Source of the DNA: Algihabitans sp965233705
Lineage (GTDB): Bacteria; Pseudomonadota; Alphaproteobacteria; Kiloniellales; DSM-21159
Assembly: GCA_965233705.1 (NCBI GenBank)
Contig: CBDDTF010000004.1
Location: forward strand, 620,001-684,000
Direction of reading: 5' to 3'
Length of the DNA stretch: 64,000 nucleotides
In this document: positions 39,203-46,469 of the stretch, piece after piece
How the letters are laid out: every line of letters starts with the position of its first letter
Numbering within the stretch: position 1 is the stretch's first letter
The notes under the pieces: generated by a model
The model's input: the letters and a program-made list of their open reading frames with translations, nothing else
What the model was told of the DNA's origin: nothing
The model's database searches: none
Program-made: the position numbers and the translations under genes

Positions 39203-39536
39203 CATCCGAACCCCGCCTCCAACTTCGCAGGCGACGGCGCAACGCGCGGCGCCCCTGCGTGCCCCGGCCGGCGCCGGGCGCATTCCCGTCCTGGCCCTGG
39301 GCGGGAGTCTCAGTCTCTTTCTGATGATCACCTTCGCGCTTTGCGTCGGCTTCGACCTGCTGTTTCCGGGGCAGGCCATGTACCAGACCTGGCTGCAGCT
39401 CTTCCCCGGCTTCACCTGGCTGAGCTGGTCGAGCTTCTTCCTGGGCCTGAGCGAGAGCTTCGTCTACGGCTGGTATGTCGCCCTGGTCTTCGCGCCGCTC
39501 TACAATCTCTTCGCGGCCCGCGCCGGCGGCAGATGA
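39195..39536 (+). CDS. DUF5676 family membrane protein
   Basis: 113 aa. After a Pro/Ala-rich cytoplasmic tail, two membrane segments carry the family pattern: LSLFLMITFALCVGFDLLFPG, then QLFPGFTWLSWSSFFLGLSESFVYGWYVALVFAPLYNLF. Function unknown; members commonly sit with YHS, DUF2933 and CopA-type genes. It starts inside the YHS gene and so is translationally coupled. Confidence 0.82.
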   Translation: MADIRTPPPTSQATAQRAAPLRAPAGAGRIPVLALGGSLSLFLMITFALCVGFDLLFPGQAMYQTWLQLFPGFTWLSWSSFFLGLSESFVYGWYVALVFAPLYNLFAARAGGR

Positions 39537-39683
39537 CGGCGGCTTGTCGCGTCGACAGGCGCACCGCACCCGCCCGGGGGTCTCAGGTCCCATTGATTTG
39601 GGACAATGCGCGGACGACGGGTCGTCTGCAAAGTAACGCTCGGGAGCAACCTGGCGGCAGGCCGGAGGCTTCGGGGCGCTGAT

Positions 39684-40118
39684 ATGCTGATGGTCTTGAT
39701 CCGTCTGCTGTTCCCCCTGGTGTTGGCGGCACTCGTCGCTTCGCCGGTGCAGCCGGCGACCGCCTCCGGCGCCCCGGGCGCGGGCACCGCGGCTGCGCTG
39801 GCCGCCGAGCTCTCGACGCTTGGCGCCCCCACCGCCGGGGTTTCCAGCCGCGAGGTTGCCGCCTCGCCGGCGGCTGCGCCCTTGCGCCTTTCCAAGTCGA
39901 TCCTCGCCCAACCGCCCGCCAGCGGCGCGGCACAGCTTGTCGCGGCGCCGATGCCGCACCCCTGCGGTCCGGCGACCGGCGCCTGCACAGCCATGGCGCC
40001 GGAGCCGCCGGCGGCGCTCGCCGGCGACATCGGGGCGGGCGTGCCGCGCCGGACGTCGCAGCGGGTCCTCGGCCGCAGTCCCTCCCTCATTCCGCCTCCC
40101 CCCAGATCCCGGGCCTGA
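39684..40118 (+). CDS. Hypothetical secreted Ala/Pro-rich protein
   Basis: 144 aa. It opens with MLMVLIRLLFPLVLAALVASPVQPATA, a credible signal peptide. The rest is low-complexity, with one Met/His/Cys patch (APMPHPCGPATGACTAMAPE) that could bind metal. No family is recognised. It lies between the DUF5676 and second sigma genes, and no gene is otherwise visible in 39537-40258. A longer frame reaches 39606. Codon use is GC-rich like the neighbours. Moderately uncertain that it is expressed. Confidence 0.45.
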   Translation: MLMVLIRLLFPLVLAALVASPVQPATASGAPGAGTAAALAAELSTLGAPTAGVSSREVAASPAAAPLRLSKSILAQPPASGAAQLVAAPMPHPCGPATGACTAMAPEPPAALAGDIGAGVPRRTSQRVLGRSPSLIPPPPRSRA

Positions 40119-40258
40119 TCCGTCCGGCCCCTGTCGCGGGCTGACCGCGGACGCCGACGGCGCGCCGCGTCTCGCCGCGCGACAGCAGGGCCCGGCGCTG
40201 ATTCCGCCCGCTTTTCAGGATTTGGAGATCCGGCCGCCGGCCGGACGGGAGTTCCACG

Positions 40259-40993
40259 ATGAGGCCCCGGACACTCGAAGGATTGACCACGGCCAGCGCC
40301 GCCCGTCTGCGGGAGCTGGACGATTTGGAGCAGCTCGCCGCCCGGCCGCGCGCGGCCCTGGCGGCCGGTGGCCGGCGACCGGCCCGCGCCGCCGCTTCGT
40401 CTCTCCCGGCCGCCGCGGGCTGTCCCCAGCTCACGGCCGCGCTGGCCGAGGGGCACGGCGGCTTCCTGCGCTACCTCAGCCTGCGGCTCGGCGACCGCGA
40501 CGAGGCGGAGGACGTGCTGCAGGAGTTCTACCTGCGCGTCCTGCTCAAGGCGGGGCAGATCCGCGACCCCGCCGCGCCGATGCCCTGGCTGCGCCGGGTG
40601 CTGAAGTCGGTGGCCGTCGATCACATCCGCCGCCGCGCCGCCGCGCGCCGGGCCGAACACGCCGCGCAGACCGAGCTGTCGGTACTGACGGCCGGGCAGA
40701 GCCGGCTGGACAGCCCGCCCGCGCCGGGCGGCGACTGTGCCTGCCCCAGCCTGGAGGCGGCGGTGGCGGGCCTGCGCGCCGACTATCGCGACATCCTGCG
40801 CCGGCTCGACCTGCAAGGTCAGTCCCGCGCGGAGGCCTGCCGGGCCCTCGGCATCACGCCGGGCAACGCCCGGGTCCGCCTGCACCGCGCGCGCCATGCG
40901 CTCAAGCGCAGCCTGGAGGACTCCTGCCGGAGCTGCGCGACGCGGGACTGTCTGCGCTGCGGCGTCGCCGCTCCGCCGGCGCGCGCGGCCTGA
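40259..40993 (+). CDS. CorE-like (metal-responsive, Cys-rich) ECF sigma factor 2
   Basis: 244 aa. Sigma2: GGFLRYLSLRLGDRDEAEDVLQEFYLRVLLKAG and MPWLRRVLKSVAVDHIRRRAA. Sigma4: RAEACRALGITPGNARVRLHRARHALKRSLE. The linker has the CxC (GGDCACPSL), and the tail is DSCRSCATRDCLRCG, four Cys. This matches the layout of sigma 1 although the sequences have diverged, so they are paralogs. The N-terminal 60 residues are a non-conserved Ala/Arg-rich extension; a later start is possible. The copA promoter of matching type begins 15 bp after its stop. Confidence 0.87.
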   Translation: MRPRTLEGLTTASAARLRELDDLEQLAARPRAALAAGGRRPARAAASSLPAAAGCPQLTAALAEGHGGFLRYLSLRLGDRDEAEDVLQEFYLRVLLKAGQIRDPAAPMPWLRRVLKSVAVDHIRRRAAARRAEHAAQTELSVLTAGQSRLDSPPAPGGDCACPSLEAAVAGLRADYRDILRRLDLQGQSRAEACRALGITPGNARVRLHRARHALKRSLEDSCRSCATRDCLRCGVAAPPARAA

Positions 40994-41007
40994 GGCGCGG
41001 CGCGCCC

Positions 41008-41034
41008 TGTAACGCGGCGGCGGCGGGCCCGTCT
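41008..41034 (+). promoter_or_regulatory. ECF-type promoter before copA
   Basis: TGTAACGC (-35), CGTCT (-10), 16-nt spacing between GTAAC and CGTCT. The leader to the copA GTG is about 70 nt. Confidence 0.78.
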
Positions 41035-41108
41035 TTCGTGTCGGAGGGCCGGCGCAGCGGAGCGGCGGGCCCGTCGCGGTTGCACAGCGAGCGCCTGGGA
41101 GGTGCGGA

Positions 41109-43652
41109 GTGGAGCAGAGTGTGGTGGCCATGCGCGCGCCGGCGCCGATGCCGGGCGGGGCCGAGGGCCTGGAACATGTCGAACTCGGCGTGGGCGGGAT
41201 GACCTGCCCGCGCTGCGCGCCCAATGCCGAGGCCGCGTTGAAGCGTCTCGACGGCGTCGCGGCGGCCCATGTCAGCCCGGCGAACCATCGGGCCAGCATC
41301 GACTACGACGCCGAGCGGGTGGAGGTGGCCGATTTCCTGCGGGCCCTGCGGGCGGCCGGCTTCACGGCCGGGACCGCGCGGCTTCGCCTGTCGATCGCGA
41401 ACATGCACTGCGCCTCCTGCGTCGAGCGGATCGAGCGCGCGCTCGACCGGGTCGAGGGCGTGGTTGCCGCCCGCGCCAGCCTGGGGCCCGCCGCGGTCGA
41501 TGTGGAGTATCAGCCGGAGCGGGTGGACTTCGCCGCCATCCGCCGCGCCATCGAGTCCGCCGGCCATCGCCTGCGCAGCGGCGAGGCGGCCGAGGTCAAG
41601 GCCGCGGTCGCGCAGGACGTCGACCCCGAGGAGGTGGCGCGCGAGAGCGAGTACCGCCGGCTGATGCGCAAGTTCTGGTTCGCCGCCGCCGTCTCCATCC
41701 CCGTCATGGGGCTGAGCTATCCCGACCTGATCCCGGGCTTGCGCGACTGGATGCCGATGGGCAGCGAGACCCGGCGCCTCGTCTGGGCCCTGCTCGGCGT
41801 CCTGACCCTACCGGTGCTGCTCTGGTCCGGCTCGCAGTTTTTCTCCGGCATGTGGGACGGCCTCAAGCATCGCTCGGCCAACATGCACACGCTGATCGCG
41901 ATCGGCGTGACGGCGGCCTTCGTCTATTCGGTGGTCGCCGTCGCCTATCCCGGCATGTTCCCCCGCGTCGAGCTGGCCGAGGTCTTCTGGGACGTCACCA
42001 CGGTGGTGATCGCCCTGGTGGTGCTGGGCCTGGCGCTGGAGCTCAAGGCCAAGGGCCGCACCTCCGAGGCGATCAAGAAGCTGATGAGCCTGCAGGCCAA
42101 GACCGCCCGCGTGCTGCGCGACGGCCGCGAGGTCGACCTGCCGGTCGAGGAGGTGGTGGTCGGCGACCTGCTGGTCGTGCGACCGGGCGAGAAGATCCCG
42201 GTGGACGGCGCCGTGACCGAGGGGTCGAGCGCCGTCGACGAGTCGATGATCACCGGCGAGTCGATTCCGGTCGAAAAGCAGGTCGGCGCCGAGGTGATCG
42301 GCGGCACGCTCAACAAGACCGGCAGCTTCCGCTTCCGCGCCACCAAGGTCGGCAAGGACACGGCGCTGGCCAGCATCATCCGCATGGTCAAGGACGCCCA
42401 GGGCTCGAAGGCGCCGATCCAGCGGATCGTCGATCTGGTCTCCGGCTACTTCGTGCCGACGGTCATGATCCTGGCGGTGCTCGCCTTCGTCGCCTGGTAC
42501 CTGATCGGGCCGGAGCCGCGGGTGATCTACGCCACCATCGTACTGGTCACCACGCTGATCATCGCCTGCCCCTGCGCCCTGGGCCTGGCGACGCCCACCT
42601 CGCTGACAGTCGGCATCGGCAAGGGGGCGGAGAACGGCATCCTGATCCGCTCCGGCGATGCCTTGCAGAACGCCGAGAAGCTGGACGCCCTGATCCTCGA
42701 CAAGACCGGCACGATCACCCGCGGCGAGCCGGCGCTGACAGACGTGGTGCCGGTGGCAGGGGGCGACGCGGACGAGGTCCTGGGCCTCGCCGCGGCGCTC
42801 GAGCGCGGCTCCGAGCATCCGCTCGGCGAGGCGATCGTCGGCGGCGCCGAGGCCAGGGGGCTGCGCCTGGCGGCGGCGGAGGGATTCGCGGCGATCCCCG
42901 GCCACGGCGTCGGCGGGCGGATCGCCGGGCGCGACGTGCTGCTGGGCAACGCCAAGCTGATGCGTGAGCGCGGCATCGCCATCGAAGGCCTGACGGCCGA
43001 CTGGGAGCGGCTGGCGGAGGAGGGCAAGACGCCGATGTACGTCGCCCTCGACGGCGCCGCCGCCGGCCTGGTGGCCGTGGCCGACACGGTCAAGCCGGAC
43101 TCCCGCGAGGCCATCACGCTGCTCAAGCAGCGCGGGCTGGAGGTGGTGATGCTGACCGGCGACAATCGGCGCACGGCCGAGGCCATCGCCCGCCAGGTCG
43201 GCGTCGACCGGGTGCTCGCCGAGGTGCTGCCCGACGACAAGGCCCACGAGGTCCAGAAGCTGCAGCTCGAGGGCAAGAAGGTCGGCATGGTCGGCGACGG
43301 CATCAACGACGCCCCCGCCTTGGCCCAGGCCGACGTCGGCTTCGCCATCGGCACCGGCACCGACGTGGCCATCGAGGCCAGCGACGTCGCCCTGATCAAG
43401 GGCAGCCTGGTCGGCGTGGTCACGGCCATCGAGATCAGCCGGGCGACCATGCGCAACGTGCGCCAGAACCTGGTCGGCGCCTTCGGCTACAACACCGCCG
43501 GCATCCCGGTCGCCATGGGCCTGCTCTACCCCTTCTTCGGGCTGCTGCTCTCGCCGCTGATCGCGGCGGCGGCCATGGCCTTCAGCTCGGTCACGGTGGT
43601 CAGCAACGCCAACCGCCTGCGCTTCTTCCAGCCGCGGAGGGTCGCGGAATGA
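41109..43652 (+). CDS. copA: Copper-exporting P1B-type ATPase
   Basis: 847 aa. Two HMA domains: the first with an unusual GMTCPRCAPNAEAAL, the second with NMHCASCVERIERAL. Eight membrane segments; TM6 IACPCALGLATP, phosphorylation site DKTGTITRG, HP motif SEHPLGEAI, MLTGDNRRTA and GDGINDAPALAQ. GYNTAGIPVA in TM7 and SSVTVVSNANRLR in TM8 are the P1B-1 (Cu+) set. It exports Cu(I) from the cytoplasm. GTG 41109 has GGGAGG about 8 nt upstream; ATG 41130 is an alternative. Stop overlaps the cupredoxin ATG (ATGA). Confidence 0.94.
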   Translation: MEQSVVAMRAPAPMPGGAEGLEHVELGVGGMTCPRCAPNAEAALKRLDGVAAAHVSPANHRASIDYDAERVEVADFLRALRAAGFTAGTARLRLSIANMHCASCVERIERALDRVEGVVAARASLGPAAVDVEYQPERVDFAAIRRAIESAGHRLRSGEAAEVKAAVAQDVDPEEVARESEYRRLMRKFWFAAAVSIPVMGLSYPDLIPGLRDWMPMGSETRRLVWALLGVLTLPVLLWSGSQFFSGMWDGLKHRSANMHTLIAIGVTAAFVYSVVAVAYPGMFPRVELAEVFWDVTTVVIALVVLGLALELKAKGRTSEAIKKLMSLQAKTARVLRDGREVDLPVEEVVVGDLLVVRPGEKIPVDGAVTEGSSAVDESMITGESIPVEKQVGAEVIGGTLNKTGSFRFRATKVGKDTALASIIRMVKDAQGSKAPIQRIVDLVSGYFVPTVMILAVLAFVAWYLIGPEPRVIYATIVLVTTLIIACPCALGLATPTSLTVGIGKGAENGILIRSGDALQNAEKLDALILDKTGTITRGEPALTDVVPVAGGDADEVLGLAAALERGSEHPLGEAIVGGAEARGLRLAAAEGFAAIPGHGVGGRIAGRDVLLGNAKLMRERGIAIEGLTADWERLAEEGKTPMYVALDGAAAGLVAVADTVKPDSREAITLLKQRGLEVVMLTGDNRRTAEAIARQVGVDRVLAEVLPDDKAHEVQKLQLEGKKVGMVGDGINDAPALAQADVGFAIGTGTDVAIEASDVALIKGSLVGVVTAIEISRATMRNVRQNLVGAFGYNTAGIPVAMGLLYPFFGLLLSPLIAAAAMAFSSVTVVSNANRLRFFQPRRVAE

Positions 43653-44026
43653 CCTTGGATCGCTGGATCGTCCTGCTCGGCGGCCTGCTGCTGGTCGCGC
43701 TCATCGTCTGGTTCTTCTGGCTCAAGCGCAGCGCCGGCGTGCGCGCCGCCGAGTCCAGCAGCGGCCATCAGGAGGCGATGATCCTGGTCAAGGGCGGCTA
43801 CACCCCCGACACCATCGTCGTGCGCGCCGGCAAGCCGGTCCGCCTCAACTTCCGGCGCGAGGAGACGGCCGCCTGCTCGGAGAAGGTGATCCTCGCCGAC
43901 TTCAACAAAAGCGCCGAGCTGCCCACCGGCGAGACCGTTCCCGTCGAGTTCCTCCCCGAGCGACCCGGCGAGTACGAGTTCGCCTGTGCCATGGGCATGT
44001 TCCGCGGCAAGCTGGTGGTGGAGTGA
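43649..44026 (+). CDS. Membrane-anchored cupredoxin-domain protein
   Basis: 125 aa. One N-terminal membrane helix (WIVLLGGLLLVALIVWFFWL), then a cupredoxin_1-type beta barrel: GGYTPDTIVVRAGKPVRLNFRR, CSEKVILADFNKSAELP and GEYEFACAMGMFRGKLVV. Candidate copper ligands are the Cys in ETAACSEK and the C-x-M-G-M region. It likely receives Cu on the periplasmic side from CopA. Coupled to copA by ATGA overlap. Confidence 0.83.
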   Translation: MTLDRWIVLLGGLLLVALIVWFFWLKRSAGVRAAESSSGHQEAMILVKGGYTPDTIVVRAGKPVRLNFRREETAACSEKVILADFNKSAELPTGETVPVEFLPERPGEYEFACAMGMFRGKLVVE

Positions 44027-44029
44027 GCC

Positions 44030-44308
44030 ATGGCGCGCCTCTTCCCGCGCTTCTTCCCGGCGTTCTGGCGGTCGCGCGGCGGACTGGCCCTGCTGGTCTT
44101 TCTGGGCGTCGCCGGCTTCCTGCTCGTCTACGAGCACCGGGCCCACATTCCCGGCGACTACCTGCTGCTCGGCGGGCTGCTGCTCGCCTGCCTGCTGTTC
44201 CATGGGCTGATGCATGGCGGCGGCCACGGTGGAGGCAGCGATGGCGGCGGCCAGGCCGGTGAGGGCGCGCGCGGCGCGGGGGAGGCGGGCCATGGGCGGG
44301 CCGGCTGA
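44030..44308 (+). CDS. DUF2933 family small membrane protein
   Basis: 92 aa. Two membrane helices (GLALLVFLGVAGFLLVYEHRAHI and YLLLGGLLLACLLFHGLMHGG) with the EHRAH and LMHGGGHGG His motifs of DUF2933, then a Gly-rich tail. Members accompany copper export genes. Start 3 bp after the cupredoxin stop. Confidence 0.8.
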   Translation: MARLFPRFFPAFWRSRGGLALLVFLGVAGFLLVYEHRAHIPGDYLLLGGLLLACLLFHGLMHGGGHGGGSDGGGQAGEGARGAGEAGHGRAG

Positions 44309-44310
44309 CC

Positions 44311-44958
44311 ATGGAGGGCGCCGCCTACGGCCTGTGGGGGCTGGCCGCCGTCAACGCGGCGGTCTTCATCCTCTTCGCCTTCAGCTTCGCCAGGCCGCGC
44401 ACGCGGCGGGACTGGCGTTCCTTCGGCGTTTTCGGCGCCTTCCTGGTGGCGCTCTTCACGGAGATGTACGGCTTCCCCCTGACCATCTTCCTGCTGTCCG
44501 GCTGGCTGGAGACTCGCCTGCCCGAGGTGGACTGGCTGGCGCACGAGTCCGGCCACCTGCTGGAGATGCTGTTCGGCTGGCGCGCCAACCCGCACTTCGG
44601 TCCCTTCCACCTGCTCAGCTTCGCCCTGATCGGCGGCGGCTTCCTGCTGCTGGCGAGCGCCTGGCGGGTGCTCTATCGCGCCCAGCGTCTCGGCACGCTG
44701 GCGACCGAGGGGCCCTACGCCCGGGTCCGCCACCCGCAGTACCTGGCCTTCGTCCTGATCCTGCTGGGCTTCCTGGTGCAGTGGCCGACCCTGCTGACCC
44801 TGGCGATGTTCCCGGTGCTGCTGGTCATGTACTGGCGCCTGGCGCGGCGCGAGGAGCGCGAGCTGCGCGCCGAGATGGGGGGCGCCTATCGCGCCTACGC
44901 CGCCCGGGTGCCGGCGATCCTGCCCCGGCCGCGCGGCCTGCGCGCGGGCGCCGGCTGA
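44311..44958 (+). CDS. Isoprenylcysteine carboxyl methyltransferase-family integral membrane protein
   Basis: 215 aa, about five membrane segments. The C-terminal ICMT/PEMT pattern is clear: LATEGPYARVRHPQYLAFVLILLGF, then YWRLARREERELRAEMGGAYRAYAARVP. These proteins use S-adenosylmethionine; the bacterial substrate is usually unknown. It follows DUF2933 by 2 bp, so it is in the copper operon. The same neighbourhood is common for such methyltransferases. Confidence 0.85.
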   Translation: MEGAAYGLWGLAAVNAAVFILFAFSFARPRTRRDWRSFGVFGAFLVALFTEMYGFPLTIFLLSGWLETRLPEVDWLAHESGHLLEMLFGWRANPHFGPFHLLSFALIGGGFLLLASAWRVLYRAQRLGTLATEGPYARVRHPQYLAFVLILLGFLVQWPTLLTLAMFPVLLVMYWRLARREERELRAEMGGAYRAYAARVPAILPRPRGLRAGAG

Positions 44959-45031
44959 CGCTGTGAGGCCGCCCGCGCGAGATGTCACGAGACCCGCCGC
45001 CGTCCGGTGGCACCAGCAAGGGAGACGCGCC

Positions 45032-45619
45032 ATGCCACGAGCCCTGTTCCGCGGCCTGACGGCCGTCCTCGCCGTTTCGGCTCTGCCCCTGTTCGCCGCG
45101 CCCCTGTTCGCCGCGCCGGCCCTGGCGGCCATGCACGGCGCGGCCGACGAAGAGGCGGGCAGGCAACCCGCGCAGATGCCGCCCGGCGAGATGCCGGCCG
45201 AGGGACGGACGCGCATGGGCGAGGGGCTGATGATGCCGCGGATGGACGCCGCGCGCGGGCGCCGGCTCTTTGCCACCAAGGGCTGCGTCGTCTGCCACGC
45301 GATCAACGGCGTCGGCGGGCAGGATGCGCAGCCGCTGGACGCCGCCACCATGCCCGAACCGATGAACCCCTTCCAGTTCGCCGCGCGCATGTGGCGCGGC
45401 GCCGAGGCGATGATCTACTTGCAGCGCGAGGAGCTGGGCGAGCAGATCAGCTTCACCGGCGACGAGCTGGCCGACCTCATCGCCTTCACCCACGACGCCG
45501 AGGAGCAGCAGCGCTTCTCCCCCGCGGACATCCCGCCGCGCATCGCCGAGTTGATGGAGCATCTCGACGACGAAGGCGAGGAGGAGGACGCGCACGAAGA
45601 CGAAGAGGTGCAGGACTAG
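45032..45619 (+). CDS. Periplasmic c-type cytochrome, single heme, Met-rich linker
   Basis: 195 aa. Signal peptide (LFRGLTAVLAVSALPLFAAPLFAAPALA), then a Met/His-containing linker with motifs such as QMPPGEMPAEGRTRMGEGLMMPRMD, then heme site GCVVCHAI and a class I-like fold. MPEPMNPFQFAARMW may supply the distal Met ligand. It ends in an acidic EEEDAHEDEE tail. The Met-rich stretch suggests contact with copper. ATG 45032 lies behind AAGGGAGACGCGCC. Final gene of the copper run. Its TAG stop is in the CTAG of the next palindromic element. Confidence 0.83.
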   Translation: MPRALFRGLTAVLAVSALPLFAAPLFAAPALAAMHGAADEEAGRQPAQMPPGEMPAEGRTRMGEGLMMPRMDAARGRRLFATKGCVVCHAINGVGGQDAQPLDAATMPEPMNPFQFAARMWRGAEAMIYLQREELGEQISFTGDELADLIAFTHDAEEQQRFSPADIPPRIAELMEHLDDEGEEEDAHEDEEVQD

Positions 45620-45757
45620 AGCCGATTGTGATCGTTTGGACCCACGGCGTGGGTCTGCCGATCACAAGAAACCGGCTCTACACCAAAGAGTTAGAGTGAT
45701 TCTTCGCGACCGGCGGAGGCGCTGACGCGCGTCCAAACGGTCGCAAATCACTTTAGT
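45617..45757. repeat. Two-module palindromic element after cytochrome c
   Basis: CTAGAGCCGATTGTGATCG...GATCACAAGAAACCGGCTCT, linker ACACCAAAGAGTT, then AGAGTGATTCTTCGCGACCG...CGGTCGCAAATCACTTTAG. The left CTAG contains the cytochrome stop codon. Confidence 0.88.
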
Positions 45758-45806
45758 CCGGGCGCGCGGTGGCGCGGACTCCGGTGGACCCCGAGGAGAA
45801 GAGGCG

Positions 45807-46406
45807 ATGTCGGCGGACGAGACCAACGGGACACGGCCGGTCGCAGCGGCCCCAGAAGCCGTCGGCGCGGCCCGCGGCGCCGAGCGTGCCGGCAGCGCGC
45901 GGCGCGACTTTCTCTATCTGCTCACGGGGGCGGTCGGCGCCGTCGGCGCCGGCGCCGCCGTCTGGCCGCTGATCGACAGCATGAACCCGGCCGCCGACAT
46001 CCGCGCCGTCGCAACGGTCGACGTGGACCTGGCGCCGATCGCGCCGGGCCAGCGGATCACCGTGATGTGGCAGGGCAAGCCGGTGTTCATCGACCACCGC
46101 ACGCCGGAGCAGATCGCGCGGGCGCGCGCCGACGACGACGCGCCCGACCTGATCGACCCGGCGACCGACGCCGCGCGGGTCGAGCGGCCCGAGTGGCTGG
46201 TGGTGATCGGCATCTGCACCCACCTGGGCTGCATTCCCCTGGGCCAGAAGATGAGCGACCCGCGCGGCGGCTGGGGCGGCTGGTTCTGCCCCTGCCACGG
46301 CTCGCACTACGACACCGCCGGGCGCATCCGCAAGGGACCGGCGCCGCTCAACCTCTGGCTGCCGCCCTATCAATTCCTCGACGACGCGCTGCTGCGCCTT
46401 GGCTAG
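45807..46406 (+). CDS. petA: Rieske iron-sulfur protein (ubiquinol-cytochrome c reductase subunit type), orphan
   Basis: 199 aa. A Tat-type leader/anchor (SARRDFLYLLTGAVGAVGAGAAVWPLIDSMNPA) is followed by the Rieske domain with CTHLGC and CPCHGSHYD ligand loops. Sequence form is that of bc1 PetA. However, cytochrome b and c1 genes do not follow; nhaA does. It may therefore serve as a second Rieske subunit, with the cytochrome c upstream as a possible partner. Start ATG 45807 behind GAGGAGAAGAGGCG. Confidence 0.92.
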   Translation: MSADETNGTRPVAAAPEAVGAARGAERAGSARRDFLYLLTGAVGAVGAGAAVWPLIDSMNPAADIRAVATVDVDLAPIAPGQRITVMWQGKPVFIDHRTPEQIARARADDDAPDLIDPATDAARVERPEWLVVIGICTHLGCIPLGQKMSDPRGGWGGWFCPCHGSHYDTAGRIRKGPAPLNLWLPPYQFLDDALLRLG

Positions 46407-46469
46407 CGTCGCCCGCGATCCGGACGCAGCGCCTTGGCGAGTCGCCCGACGGGGCCGGGCCGGCCTCTG

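Noticed and set aside
39633..39658. GTAACGC at 39633 as a fourth ECF promoter
   Set aside because: The -35 matches but no CGTCT lies 16-17 nt downstream.
39500..41299. Minus-strand 599-codon open frame across the second sigma gene
   Set aside because: Arg/Ala/Pro-rich, no motif, overlaps the sigma gene, the ECF promoter and the copA start.
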